Origin: Treponema sp.
GTDB taxonomy: Bacteria > Spirochaetota > Spirochaetia > Treponematales > Breznakiellaceae
DNA length: 44,977 nucleotides
Assembly: GCA_009787795.1 (NCBI GenBank)
Contig: WQSP01000003.1
Span: 1-44,977 of the forward strand
Direction: 5' to 3'
Numbering within the stretch: the first letter of the stretch is position 1; the number at the start of each line of letters is the position of its first letter. The notes beneath the pieces are model-generated. The model was not told where the DNA came from. It saw only the letters and a list, made by a program, of their open reading frames with translations, and ran no database searches. Made by a program: the position numbers and the translations under genes. This document shows, piece after piece, positions 1 through 9,328 of this stretch.

Positions 1-798
1 CCAAGCCATTATGCGATGAAACTTACCCTTTCTTCGTGGATGGAAAAATGCGGCATCCCCGGCATTTACGGAATCGATACCCGCGCTGTCGCAATTCGTC
101 TTAGGGATCGCGGAACAATGCGCGGAAAAATAATTGTCGACGGAAAACCGGAAGTTTCATTTAAAAAAATAGATTCTTCAAATCACGAAGGCGTTTTGTT
201 AAAAGAAATAAAAACTTATGTTCCAAAAGAAAAAAATATCGGCATAAAAATCGCACTTATTGACTGCGGCGTTAAAACAAATATTATCCGTTGTCTTTTG
301 GAAAGGGGCGCACAGGTTACAAGAATTCCCTGCAATCAGGATTTTACAAAAATCGATTATGACGCAATACTGATTTCATCGGGCCCGGGCGATCCCAAAA
401 ACTATAAAAATTTGACAGAAGCAGTACGCGGCGTTTTAAACGGAAACAAACCTGTTTTTGGCATAGGGCTCGGATGCCTGATTTTGGCGCTTGGCGCAGG
501 AGCCGACACATACAAACTGCCGTTCGGACACAGAAGCCAAAACCAGCCTTGTTCGCAGGAAGGCGAAAACCGTTGTTATGTGACATCACAAAACCACGGT
601 CATGCGATTCGCAAAGAGTCGATTCCAAAAGGCTGGAAAACATGGTTTACAAACGCAAATGACGGCACAGTGGAGGGAATAATCTGCGAAAACAAGCCCT
701 TTGGCGCAGTGCAATTCTATCCCGAAGGCTGCCCGGGTTCGCGCGACCTTGAATTCCTGTTTGACCGGTTTCTCGAACAAATAAAGGGAGGATGTTAA
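1..798 (+). CDS. carA: Carbamoyl-phosphate synthase small subunit, 5'-truncated by window; glutaminase catalytic residues appear lost
   Basis: Frame 1 is open from base 1 (PSHYAMKLTLSSWMEKCGIPGIYGIDTR...), GATase-like PVFGIGLGCLILALGAGADTYKLPFGHRSQNQPC and QNHGHAI...AVQFYPEGCPG; stop TAA 796-798; immediately followed by carB. Confidence 0.95.
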   Translation, partial: PSHYAMKLTLSSWMEKCGIPGIYGIDTRAVAIRLRDRGTMRGKIIVDGKPEVSFKKIDSSNHEGVLLKEIKTYVPKEKNIGIKIALIDCGVKTNIIRCLLERGAQVTRIPCNQDFTKIDYDAILISSGPGDPKNYKNLTEAVRGVLNGNKPVFGIGLGCLILALGAGADTYKLPFGHRSQNQPCSQEGENRCYVTSQNHGHAIRKESIPKGWKTWFTNANDGTVEGIICENKPFGAVQFYPEGCPGSRDLEFLFDRFLEQIKGGC

Positions 799-3700
799 TG
801 TCAGATAACAATAAGAATCTTCCAAAAAAAGTTTTGATACTTGGCTCAGGCGGCTTGAAAATAGGACAGGCAGGAGAGTTTGACTATTCGGGTTCTCAGG
901 CAATCAAGGCGATGCGCGAAGAAGACATTAAAACAATTTTAATAAATCCTAATATCGCAACGATTCAAACAAGCGAAGGCATGGCGGACTCAACCTATTT
1001 TCTTCCCGTAACGCCCGAATATGTGCGAAAAGTGATAGAAAAGGAAAAACCTGACGCAATGCTGCTCTCCTTCGGCGGACAAACCGCCCTTAACTGCGGC
1101 GTTGCTCTTGAACGCGACGGCACTTTGGCGAAAAACAATGTGCGCGTCCTTGGCACCCCGGTAAAAACAATCGAAGACACGGAAGACCGCAAATTGTTCG
1201 TTAAACGCCTTGATGAAATAGGCGCGTTAACGCCAAGAAGTTTTGCCGTAACCGATACGGACGCAGCTTTAAAAGCCGCCGAAGAAATCGGCTATCCTGT
1301 AATGGCACGCGTGGCGTTTGCTCTTGGCGGCGCGGGCTCGGGGATTTGCAAAAACGAAGCGGACCTTGGCAAAAGATGCGCGATGGTTTTTGCAAGAAAA
1401 AACGAAATTGACACGCCGCCTCAGATCCTTGTGGAAGAATGGCTTGGCGGCTGGAAAGAAATCGAATTTGAAATCGTAAGGGATTCATGCGACAACTGCA
1501 TAACAGTTGCAAGCATGGAAAACTTTGATCCGTTGGGCATTCACACAGGCGAAAGCATTGTTGTCTCTCCTGCGCAGACTTTAACCGATTCCGAGCTTGG
1601 AAAACTCAGAAGAATCGGCATCGACGTTATTCGCCATCTTGGAATTGTCGGCGAATGCAATATTCAATTTGCGCTTGACCCGTTTTCGGAAGATTACCGC
1701 ATAATCGAAGTGAACGCGCGTCTTTCGCGAAGCTCGGCCCTTGCGTCAAAAGCGACGGGCTACCCTCTTGCGTTTATCGCGGCAAAAATAGCGCTTGGAC
1801 ACTCGATGCTTGAAATAAGTAATCACATAACTCATGCGACAAAATCGTGCTTTGAGCCCGCTCTTGATTATATCGTTGCGAAAGTTCCGCGCTGGGACTT
1901 AACCAAGTTTAAAAACGTTGATCTTCGCATCGGCTCCGAAATGAAATCTGTCGGTGAGGTAATGTCGATTGCAAGAACTTTTGAAGAAGTTATACAAAAA
2001 GCGCTCAGAATGACGGGTATAGGAGCGCCCGGTCTTGCAGGAGACGATGCACTTTGCGGCGAAAGTTTTTCAAAACCGGGAAACATCGATGCAAAACTTC
2101 GCGACGCGCTTTCAAGACCGACAGACAGACGCATCTATGCAATTTACCGCGCATTCGACGAAGGCTGGTCTGTAGACAAAATTTATAAATTCACAAAAAT
2201 TGACAAGTGGTTTTTAAGCAAAATCGCAAATGTATGGAAAATCGAACAGGAGTTAAAAGGAACAGAAAAACTTTCTTCTTCATTGCTGGCACGCGCAAAA
2301 CAATTGGGATTTTCCGACGCGCGTATCGGCGCACTTGTGAAATCCTGCGAAATGGAAGTTCGAAAACTGCGAAAAGAATATCGAATAAAACCTGCAATCA
2401 AGCAAATTGACACGCTTGCCGCCGAATATCCTGCAAAAAACAATTACCTTTACATGACTTACGGAAACGCAGCCTCTCCGTCGGGCGCACAAATAGACGA
2501 TGTTAGCGCGTCAAACAGGGGCGTAATGGTTTTGGGCTCGGGCGTTTACAGAATCGGTTCAAGCGTAGAGTTTGACTGGTGCTGCGTAAATGCGGTGCAA
2601 ACCGTCCGCAATTTGGGGCGGCTTTCAATCATGGTAAACTGCAATCCCGAAACCGTTTCCACCGATTACGACATGTGCGACAGGCTCTACTTTGAAGAAC
2701 TCACTCTGGAAAGGGTTTTGGATATTTATGAAAGTGAGAACCCTGACGGTGTAATAGTTTCTATGGGCGGACAAATACCCAACAATCTTGCGACAAAACT
2801 TTTTGACGCAGGCGTAAACATTTTCGGAACAACGCCTTCTTCCATTGATAACGCGGAAGATCGAAATAAATTTTCGGCTCTTTTGGACAAACTGAATATA
2901 AATCAGCCCGAGTGGAAAGAGCTTACCGATTTTGCCTCGGCAAAAGAATTTGCAAAAAAAGCGGGCTACCCTGTTTTAATCCGCCCCAGTTATGTGCTAT
3001 CAGGCGCCGCTATGAACGTGGCGTGGGATGATGAAAGCCTTCAAAAATTCTTAAGCCTTGCCGCGGACGTGTCACCCGAACATCCTGTCGTAATTTCCAA
3101 GTTCGCGGAAAACGCGCGGGAAATCGAAATAGACGCAGTTGCGCGCAAGGGAGAAATTTTATTTCACGCGATTACGGAACACATAGAAAACGCGGGCATT
3201 CACTCGGGCGATGCTACAGTAGTGCTTCCCGCTCAGCGCTTGTATATCGAAACTTTAAGAAAAATAAAACAGACAAGCGAAAAAATTGCAAAAGCTCTTG
3301 ATATCACGGGGCCTTTTAACATTCAATTCCTTGCGCAAAGGGGAGGCATAAGCGTAATTGAGTGCAATCTTCGTTCCAGCCGCAGTTTCCCGTTCTGTTC
3401 AAAAGTAAGCCGCGTCAACATGATAGACCTTGCGGTAAAGGCAATGTTAGGTGAACATGTTGAAAAAATCCCGGTTTCCGCGTTGGAGCTTCAATGTGTC
3501 GGAGTAAAAGCCGCCCAGTTCAGTTTTTCGCGCTTGCACGGAGCAGACCCTGTAAGCGGAGTTGAAATGGCAAGCACCGGAGAAGTAGGCTGTATAGGCT
3601 CCAGCATTTCCGACGCATTGTTAAAGGCGCTTTTGTCGGTCGGATACAAAATCCCAAAACATCAAGCGAAGGTTTTGTTGTCCACAGGGCCCATGACAGA

Positions 3701-4073
3701 CAAACTTGACTTCCTTGATTCCGCAAAAAAACTTGTTAATATGGGACACGAACTTTTTGCCTCACGCGGAACCGCGAAATTTCTTGCAGACAACAAACTT
3801 CCCGTAACGGCGCTTGCGTGGCCTTTGGAGAAAAAAGAGCCAAACATTGCGGAGCTTATAAAAAAGCGCGGCATAGATTTAATCATAAACATTCCAAAGA
3901 ACAATACAGCTCAAGAGCTTAAAAACGATTACACCGTCCGCAGAATGGCTGTCGATTTTGACATTCCGCTTTTTACAAACATAAAAGTCGCCAAGGAATT
4001 CATCGATGCCCTTGAAACGCTTCATAACGGCGCGGAAATTGAGATTAAATCGTGGGAAGAATACTGTTTTTAG
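798..4073 (+). CDS. carB: Carbamoyl-phosphate synthase large subunit
   Basis: KKVLILGSGGLKIGQAGEFDYSGSQAIKAMREE..., GGQTALNCGV, ENFDPLGIHTGESIVVSPAQTL, EVNARLSRSSALASKATGYPLAFIAAKIALG, C-terminal MGS-like domain; GGAGG at 787-791 favours ATG 798 over the track's 792. Confidence 0.97.
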   Translation: MSDNNKNLPKKVLILGSGGLKIGQAGEFDYSGSQAIKAMREEDIKTILINPNIATIQTSEGMADSTYFLPVTPEYVRKVIEKEKPDAMLLSFGGQTALNCGVALERDGTLAKNNVRVLGTPVKTIEDTEDRKLFVKRLDEIGALTPRSFAVTDTDAALKAAEEIGYPVMARVAFALGGAGSGICKNEADLGKRCAMVFARKNEIDTPPQILVEEWLGGWKEIEFEIVRDSCDNCITVASMENFDPLGIHTGESIVVSPAQTLTDSELGKLRRIGIDVIRHLGIVGECNIQFALDPFSEDYRIIEVNARLSRSSALASKATGYPLAFIAAKIALGHSMLEISNHITHATKSCFEPALDYIVAKVPRWDLTKFKNVDLRIGSEMKSVGEVMSIARTFEEVIQKALRMTGIGAPGLAGDDALCGESFSKPGNIDAKLRDALSRPTDRRIYAIYRAFDEGWSVDKIYKFTKIDKWFLSKIANVWKIEQELKGTEKLSSSLLARAKQLGFSDARIGALVKSCEMEVRKLRKEYRIKPAIKQIDTLAAEYPAKNNYLYMTYGNAASPSGAQIDDVSASNRGVMVLGSGVYRIGSSVEFDWCCVNAVQTVRNLGRLSIMVNCNPETVSTDYDMCDRLYFEELTLERVLDIYESENPDGVIVSMGGQIPNNLATKLFDAGVNIFGTTPSSIDNAEDRNKFSALLDKLNINQPEWKELTDFASAKEFAKKAGYPVLIRPSYVLSGAAMNVAWDDESLQKFLSLAADVSPEHPVVISKFAENAREIEIDAVARKGEILFHAITEHIENAGIHSGDATVVLPAQRLYIETLRKIKQTSEKIAKALDITGPFNIQFLAQRGGISVIECNLRSSRSFPFCSKVSRVNMIDLAVKAMLGEHVEKIPVSALELQCVGVKAAQFSFSRLHGADPVSGVEMASTGEVGCIGSSISDALLKALLSVGYKIPKHQAKVLLSTGPMTDKLDFLDSAKKLVNMGHELFASRGTAKFLADNKLPVTALAWPLEKKEPNIAELIKKRGIDLIINIPKNNTAQELKNDYTVRRMAVDFDIPLFTNIKVAKEFIDALETLHNGAEIEIKSWEEYCF

Positions 4074-5335
4074 GTTTTTCGCAATAATTCCATAGGTTTC
4101 AACTTTCCTGCGCGTCTTGCGGGAATCCATGACGCAATCACCGAGCAAAAAATCGCAAAAAGACCTATCATTAAAACTGCGTTCCAGTCTATGACAATCG
4201 GAATTGTTTCCAGGTAGAAACCGGGATCGAGAATTTTAATTTCTCCGCCGTTAAAAAGACCGGAAAAAAATGTCAGTATGTTTTCAAGCGACCTGACAAG
4301 AAAATTTATATTCCCGCCAACCAGCAGTCCCAATGCAATGCCGATTATTCCGCCCGTAAGACCCGTTAAAAAACTGCCCCATAAGAATACGCCCGTTATT
4401 CCTTTTACGCTTCCGCCCGACACTTTCAAAACCGCAATGTCTTTTTGCCGTTCAAGAACAAGCATGCTTGTTGCGGAAGAAACATTTACGGCGGCAACAA
4501 TTACTATAAGCGCCATTATGAACAGCAAAAGCTGCCTTGTTGTTTCGTATGACATGTACTGTGAACGCAAAAGATCCTTCCACGTGTAAAGACCGTAACC
4601 GCCGCCCAACGAGTCGTATAAATCCCATAATACGCTTTCTGCATTTTTATAAGGGTCGTCTATTTTTACAATGAAATGCGAGGTTGAAATTCCGTCGGTA
4701 AATATCCTGTTTCCTCCGCCGTGTCCTGTTATGCACCATAATGCGTCAAGCTCGTTGTATCCGCAGGAAATAATTCCCCTGACGGTAAACGAAGCGGTTC
4801 TTGGAGACATTCTGCCTCCTTCGCTTTGCCTTATCGTCATAAGACGAACAGTATCTCCGACAGAAACCCCGATGTTTTCGGCAAGAGTTTCACCTAACAC
4901 AATGTCTCTGTCTGTTTCCGGTTTGTTTGCGCCGTCGATTATTTTAAGCATTCCTGCGCTTCCCGGAAAATCCCAAAACGACGATTCGATTGAACGGACT
5001 GTTACGCCCGTTTTTCCGCCTTTTCCCGCAATAACGCCCATTCCTCTCTGCTCGGGCCACACTCCCCTTACATTTGGCGATTTTTTGATAATTTCCATTG
5101 TTTCTTCGTTTGTTGCGCCGTTCGTCAAATCCGAAACCTGAATGTGTCCCGTGCCGAACTCAAGATACCGATCCGTAATTCCCCTAATCATTCCGTCCGC
5201 AACAATCAGCGTTACGATAATCGGAACAAGACTAACAGCAATTCCCGCCGCAGCTCCCCTAAGGTAGCGCACGCCTTCATGCGCCCTTCCCCAAAGATAT
5301 CTTAATGCAATAAAAAAAGAAACGTTCTTTTTCAA
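4070..5335 (-). CDS. ABC transporter permease, LolC/LolE (FtsX/MacB) family
   Basis: N-terminal TM, large MacB-like periplasmic domain, C-terminal FtsX-type TM helices; adjacent to LolD-like ATPase and second permease. Confidence 0.85.
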   Translation of the reverse strand: MKKNVSFFIALRYLWGRAHEGVRYLRGAAAGIAVSLVPIIVTLIVADGMIRGITDRYLEFGTGHIQVSDLTNGATNEETMEIIKKSPNVRGVWPEQRGMGVIAGKGGKTGVTVRSIESSFWDFPGSAGMLKIIDGANKPETDRDIVLGETLAENIGVSVGDTVRLMTIRQSEGGRMSPRTASFTVRGIISCGYNELDALWCITGHGGGNRIFTDGISTSHFIVKIDDPYKNAESVLWDLYDSLGGGYGLYTWKDLLRSQYMSYETTRQLLLFIMALIVIVAAVNVSSATSMLVLERQKDIAVLKVSGGSVKGITGVFLWGSFLTGLTGGIIGIALGLLVGGNINFLVRSLENILTFFSGLFNGGEIKILDPGFYLETIPIVIDWNAVLMIGLFAIFCSVIASWIPARRAGKLKPMELLRKT

Positions 5336-6042
5336 TTGTTGCTCCCGGCTTCTTCAAGCAATTGACCGTTTTCCAAAACAAGCTGAACGTTTGCGCGTGA
5401 CGCAACTTTTTTGTCATGAGTTACGACAATCAGCGATTTTTTCCATTTTTGCGCGCTTTCGTAAAGAAGCTGCGCGACAATTTCGCTGTTTTGCGGATCA
5501 AGATTTCCTGTGGGTTCGTCCGCAAGAATCAATGCGGGATCATTTACCATTGATCTTGCAACGGCAACCCTCTGTCTCTCTCCTCCCGAAAGCTGCGACG
5601 GAAAATGACCTTTTCTGTCTTCCATTTTTACTTCCGCCAACAGTTTTTTTGCCCTGTCAATCGCATCCTTCTTTTTCATTCCGGCTATGTAAGCGGGAAG
5701 CATAATATTCTCAAGAGCGGTAAAATCCCTTAAAAGGTAATGAAACTGAAAAATAAAACCCACTCTTTTTGATCTGTATACGGAAATTTCCTTTTCAGAA
5801 AGGGCAGTTATTTCGTCATTCCCGATAAAAACGCTTCCCTGATCCGCCCTGTCAAGACCGCCGATTATGTTCAAAAGGGTGCTTTTTCCGCTTCCGCTCT
5901 GTCCCGAAATTGCGACAGACTGCCCTTCTTCTATGTCAAAATCGATCCCTTTAAGGATGTTCAGCGTTTCCGAGCCGGAAGTGTAATTTTTTACAATATT
6001 TTTTATCCTTACAAGGATTCTTTTGTTCAAGGCGTCACTCAT
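5332..6042 (-). CDS. lolD: Lipoprotein-releasing ABC transporter ATP-binding protein (LolD-like)
   Basis: Walker [10 protein letters not shown], signature [14 protein letters not shown], Walker [13 protein letters not shown]; start [10 protein letters not shown] (CAT 6040-6042) preferred to the longer track ORF because it overlaps the upstream gene's end by only 8 nt. Confidence 0.88.
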   Translation of the reverse strand: MSDALNKRILVRIKNIVKNYTSGSETLNILKGIDFDIEEGQSVAISGQSGSGKSTLLNIIGGLDRADQGSVFIGNDEITALSEKEISVYRSKRVGFIFQFHYLLRDFTALENIMLPAYIAGMKKKDAIDRAKKLLAEVKMEDRKGHFPSQLSGGERQRVAVARSMVNDPALILADEPTGNLDPQNSEIVAQLLYESAQKWKKSLIVVTHDKKVASRANVQLVLENGQLLEEAGSNN

Positions 6043-7369
6043 AACGCAAAACCTCCGCCGGTTGAATTTTTGCCGCTTTTCCAGATGCAATCCATCCTGC
6101 CGCAAGGGCGGACAGAAAACCAAACATAAAAATGATTATAACCTCATGCGCAATCACTCTTGAAGGAATTTCCTTTATGTAAAAAACTGCAGGCGAAAAA
6201 ACCGAAAAATTGCTTGCAAGTCCAAATCCAAGTTTGTATGCGATAATGTTAATAAGGTTTATAACAGAGTTCACGATTTTTTCTATGCCGGAAAAAAATA
6301 TCGGAATGTTAGACGCAATTGCAAGTCCCAAGCCAAGACCTATACCGGCTCCCGAGAAGCCGATAAGCCCTCCGTCCAAAACAAAAACCGACTGCACGGA
6401 CATTCTGCTTCCGCCCACTGCGCGCAAAAGACCGATTTCTTCCCGCCTTTGCATAACGGATCTTCTTTGAGCCTGAAAAATATTCAATCCCACGACTATA
6501 AAAATAAGACCGACAAGTATGAACATAAAAAGTTTTTCCGTTCGCAGCGCTCCAAAGAAAGAACGGTTGTAATCCCTCCAGCTTGAGAGTTTGATGCCTT
6601 CGTAATCGCCCAATTTTTTTCTTGCCTGTTCCAGAATGTTTTTGTCCTGAAAACGGTTTGCGATTTTTATTCCCAGTACCAAATCGCTTTCATTGTCCAA
6701 CTTGGAAACTTTTTCCATGTTGATAAATGCCCAACTGTAATCGTATTCGTAATAACCTGTCCTGAAAATTCCGGCAACGGTAAACGATTCAAGTCCGCTG
6801 TCCTCGTCTTCTGCGGACAAAATCCCCGTTATGGAAAACAATGTAATTGCATCGCCCGTAACGGCTCCAAGACGCCGCGCAAGTTCCGCGCCCAATAAAA
6901 CGTTGTCATTGTTTGTCAAATTGAAATAACCGTCTTCGAATGAAAGACGCGAATCCATCATTTTGTCCGCTTCTGCCGCATCTTCATGCACGCCCCTGAC
7001 CAAAACAGCCTGCTGCGACGTTCTTTTTCCCCTTGCAAGCGCCTGAAATTCCCTAAACGGAACTGCGGATTTCACTCCCGGAACCGAAAGCATAATGTTT
7101 TGCAATTCGCCCGTTTTTTCTTCGTCGAAAGATTCAAGCCGCAAATGATATGAAGAAATTTCGAGGATGCTTTCTATAAAACTCAACTGAAACCCGTTCA
7201 TAACGGCGATAATCACAATCAGGGCAAGCACCCCTACGGCAATTCCAACTACCGACAAAACGGGAGAATTCGAACGTCCCCTGAAAATATAACGAAAGGC
7301 GACAAATAGAATCCAGGATAACTTCAATTTTCCATCCTTGTCTCGGAAATTTTTCTTCCTTCTTCCCAA
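6035..7369 (-). CDS. ABC transporter permease, LolC/LolE family (second subunit)
   Basis: FVAFRYIFRGRSNSPVLSVVGIAVGVLALIVIIAVMNGFQ N-terminus and FtsX-like C-terminus; overlaps lolD. Confidence 0.85.
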   Translation of the reverse strand: MGRRKKNFRDKDGKLKLSWILFVAFRYIFRGRSNSPVLSVVGIAVGVLALIVIIAVMNGFQLSFIESILEISSYHLRLESFDEEKTGELQNIMLSVPGVKSAVPFREFQALARGKRTSQQAVLVRGVHEDAAEADKMMDSRLSFEDGYFNLTNNDNVLLGAELARRLGAVTGDAITLFSITGILSAEDEDSGLESFTVAGIFRTGYYEYDYSWAFINMEKVSKLDNESDLVLGIKIANRFQDKNILEQARKKLGDYEGIKLSSWRDYNRSFFGALRTEKLFMFILVGLIFIVVGLNIFQAQRRSVMQRREEIGLLRAVGGSRMSVQSVFVLDGGLIGFSGAGIGLGLGLAIASNIPIFFSGIEKIVNSVINLINIIAYKLGFGLASNFSVFSPAVFYIKEIPSRVIAHEVIIIFMFGFLSALAAGWIASGKAAKIQPAEVLRYE

Positions 7370-8499
7370 ACTGCGCGAAGCACAACAATATTATTCATAT
7401 AAAGTTCTTCCACGTCAATATTTCCTTCCGTGCGGACAACCCTTTCAAGCTCGCCGTTTTTGGAGTTTCTTTCCAATATCCTGTCTCCCGCCGAATTGTA
7501 TCGGTATTCTGCCGTCAATACAACATCGCCCTCTTTTTTGACAGAAGACACAATGCGGTTTCCTTCCCATGTATTTTCGATAACCCAAATAATTTCGTTC
7601 TCGTCGTTGTAAAGGGTTTGACTCAACACCCTGCCCCTGTTATCTGTCTGAAAAACAAGTTTGGATTCGTCAAAAATAAAAACATCGCCAAAATATTCGG
7701 GATACAAATTTATCCTTTCGCTTATAAAAACATTTTCTTTTATCGACGACATGATAATTCTTGGAAAAGTCACCCTGTCGGGAGAATCGGTTTTTCCTGT
7801 CTGCATGTCCCTGTAAAACACCCTTTCAATTGCCCTTAACGACAACGAACGGTTATATCTGTAAAAATCGGTATATGCCTTGTTGTACTTTTCGCCGTCT
7901 TCCCATATATAAAGCGAAGACAATACAAGCAAACCTTCGTTGTATTCAAAATCGGTTTTGTTGATTCCGCCGTTTTCAAAAAAAACGGATTCGGAAATTA
8001 TGTTTCCGTTTTCGTCAAACAGTTCGATAAAACCTTTCAGGCTTTTTTCGCTGCCGGGTTCCTGCAATGACGCGTTAAACCTTGTAAGTCCTCCGATATC
8101 CCTGAAAATCCACTGTTTGCGAAACTCCCTGCCGTTTTTAAAAAGCGTGCGGACTTCGGACAGGTATTCGATGCTGTAATAGGGCAAGATGTAATCGGGA
8201 AGCTCATCCTGTTCCACCCAGTCAATCGAAAGCGCATATTCATTTCTGAGCGCGATAAACTTTGTTTGGATTTCTTCCAAAGCCATGGCTCCAATGTTGG
8301 ATCTGAACCATCTTGTGGGTTCCTTTACAGTCATATAAAATTGGATTTCTTCGTCGATAACCGCAGTATCCAAATCGGACGAATCGTCATCCAGTTCCTG
8401 CGTCAATGCGACAATGCCCGCAAACAGCAAAAATACGAGAAAAATCAAAATGACGTTTTTCTTATTCAATTCCCGCAAACTCCTTTGCAAATTTTTCAT
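7324..8499 (-). CDS. Conserved hypothetical protein, single N-terminal TM, C-terminal YD-like repeat character
   Basis: ORF with start likely MKNLQRSLRELNKKNVILIFLVFLLFAG (CAT 8497-8499); repeats such as FQTDNRGRVLSQTLYNDENEI / AEYRYNSAGDRILERNSKNGEL. Confidence 0.7.
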   Translation of the reverse strand: MKNLQRSLRELNKKNVILIFLVFLLFAGIVALTQELDDDSSDLDTAVIDEEIQFYMTVKEPTRWFRSNIGAMALEEIQTKFIALRNEYALSIDWVEQDELPDYILPYYSIEYLSEVRTLFKNGREFRKQWIFRDIGGLTRFNASLQEPGSEKSLKGFIELFDENGNIISESVFFENGGINKTDFEYNEGLLVLSSLYIWEDGEKYNKAYTDFYRYNRSLSLRAIERVFYRDMQTGKTDSPDRVTFPRIIMSSIKENVFISERINLYPEYFGDVFIFDESKLVFQTDNRGRVLSQTLYNDENEIIWVIENTWEGNRIVSSVKKEGDVVLTAEYRYNSAGDRILERNSKNGELERVVRTEGNIDVEELYMNNIVVLRAVWEEGRKISETRMEN

Positions 8500-9328
8500 T
8501 GTCGAATGTTTCGATATCGGTGTATTTTTCTCCTGTGCAAACGTATGCAACAGGCAGATTCAATTCCGATGCGAGCGAAAATACAACTCCGCCTTTTGCT
8601 GTGGAATCGTATTTTGTAAGTATAACGCCGTCAATATTAACCGCAGAATTGAATATTTCCGCCTGCGAGAAGGCGTTTCTGCCGGTTGTCGCGTCAAGCA
8701 CAAGGTACTTTAAACAGCGAATGTCCGCCGACTTGGATTCTACAACCCTGTCGATTTTTTTCAGTTCTTCCACCAGCGACGATTTTGTGTGCATCCTTCC
8801 TGCGGTATCCGCAATTATCACATCCGCTCCGCCCGACAAGGCGGCTTCCAGCGCGTCGTACACAACAGCCGCAGGATCGCCGCCCTGCTTGTGCGCAACA
8901 ACGCGAACATTCAATTTTTCGCCGTGTATTTTAAGCTGATCTATTGCCGCCGCCCTGAACGTATCCGCCGCGGCAAGAATTGTTTTTTTATTGTATTTAA
9001 CGTTAAAAAGATGCGACAGTTTTGCGGCTGTTGTGGTCTTGCCGACTCCGTTTACGCCCAAAATCAGAATTGCCGCCATTTTGTTTTCGTTTAAAAAAGA
9101 TGCCGCGGGTTTTGCCTTGTCAAGCTCTTCTTCCAGCAAAACGCACAGTTTGCGCATAACGTCGTGCGAATCCTTTTTGCAGCGTTCCTTTAACTGTTCT
9201 GTCATTTTATAGGCCTGCGCAGGGCCGAAATCGCCTTCTATCAGCAAATCGCACAAATCGTCAAAAGACTCTTCGCCAAGAGAAGTTTTGCCAAGAAAAA
9301 AATTTTTTAGTCTTTCGCCGAATTTCAT
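8462..9328 (-). CDS. ftsY: Signal recognition particle receptor FtsY (short form, NG domain)
   Basis: LGVNGVGKTTTAAKLSHLF, AADTFRAAAIDQL, DTAGRMHTKSSLVEELKKI, LTKYDSTAKGGVVFSL. Confidence 0.95.
   Translation of the reverse strand: MKFGERLKNFFLGKTSLGEESFDDLCDLLIEGDFGPAQAYKMTEQLKERCKKDSHDVMRKLCVLLEEELDKAKPAASFLNENKMAAILILGVNGVGKTTTAAKLSHLFNVKYNKKTILAAADTFRAAAIDQLKIHGEKLNVRVVAHKQGGDPAAVVYDALEAALSGGADVIIADTAGRMHTKSSLVEELKKIDRVVESKSADIRCLKYLVLDATTGRNAFSQAEIFNSAVNIDGVILTKYDSTAKGGVVFSLASELNLPVAYVCTGEKYTDIETFDNEKFAKEFAGIE

Noticed and set aside
344-903. Antisense ORFs opposite carA (99 and 105 aa) and many similar shadow ORFs across the window
   Set aside because: They overlap strongly supported genes on the other strand, have low-complexity Cys/Arg/Ser-rich translations and no family motifs; treated as by-products of codon usage.
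8462-9328. FtsY lacking the acidic A domain as a truncated pseudogene
   Set aside because: Many bacteria carry short NG-only FtsY; all GTPase motifs are intact.
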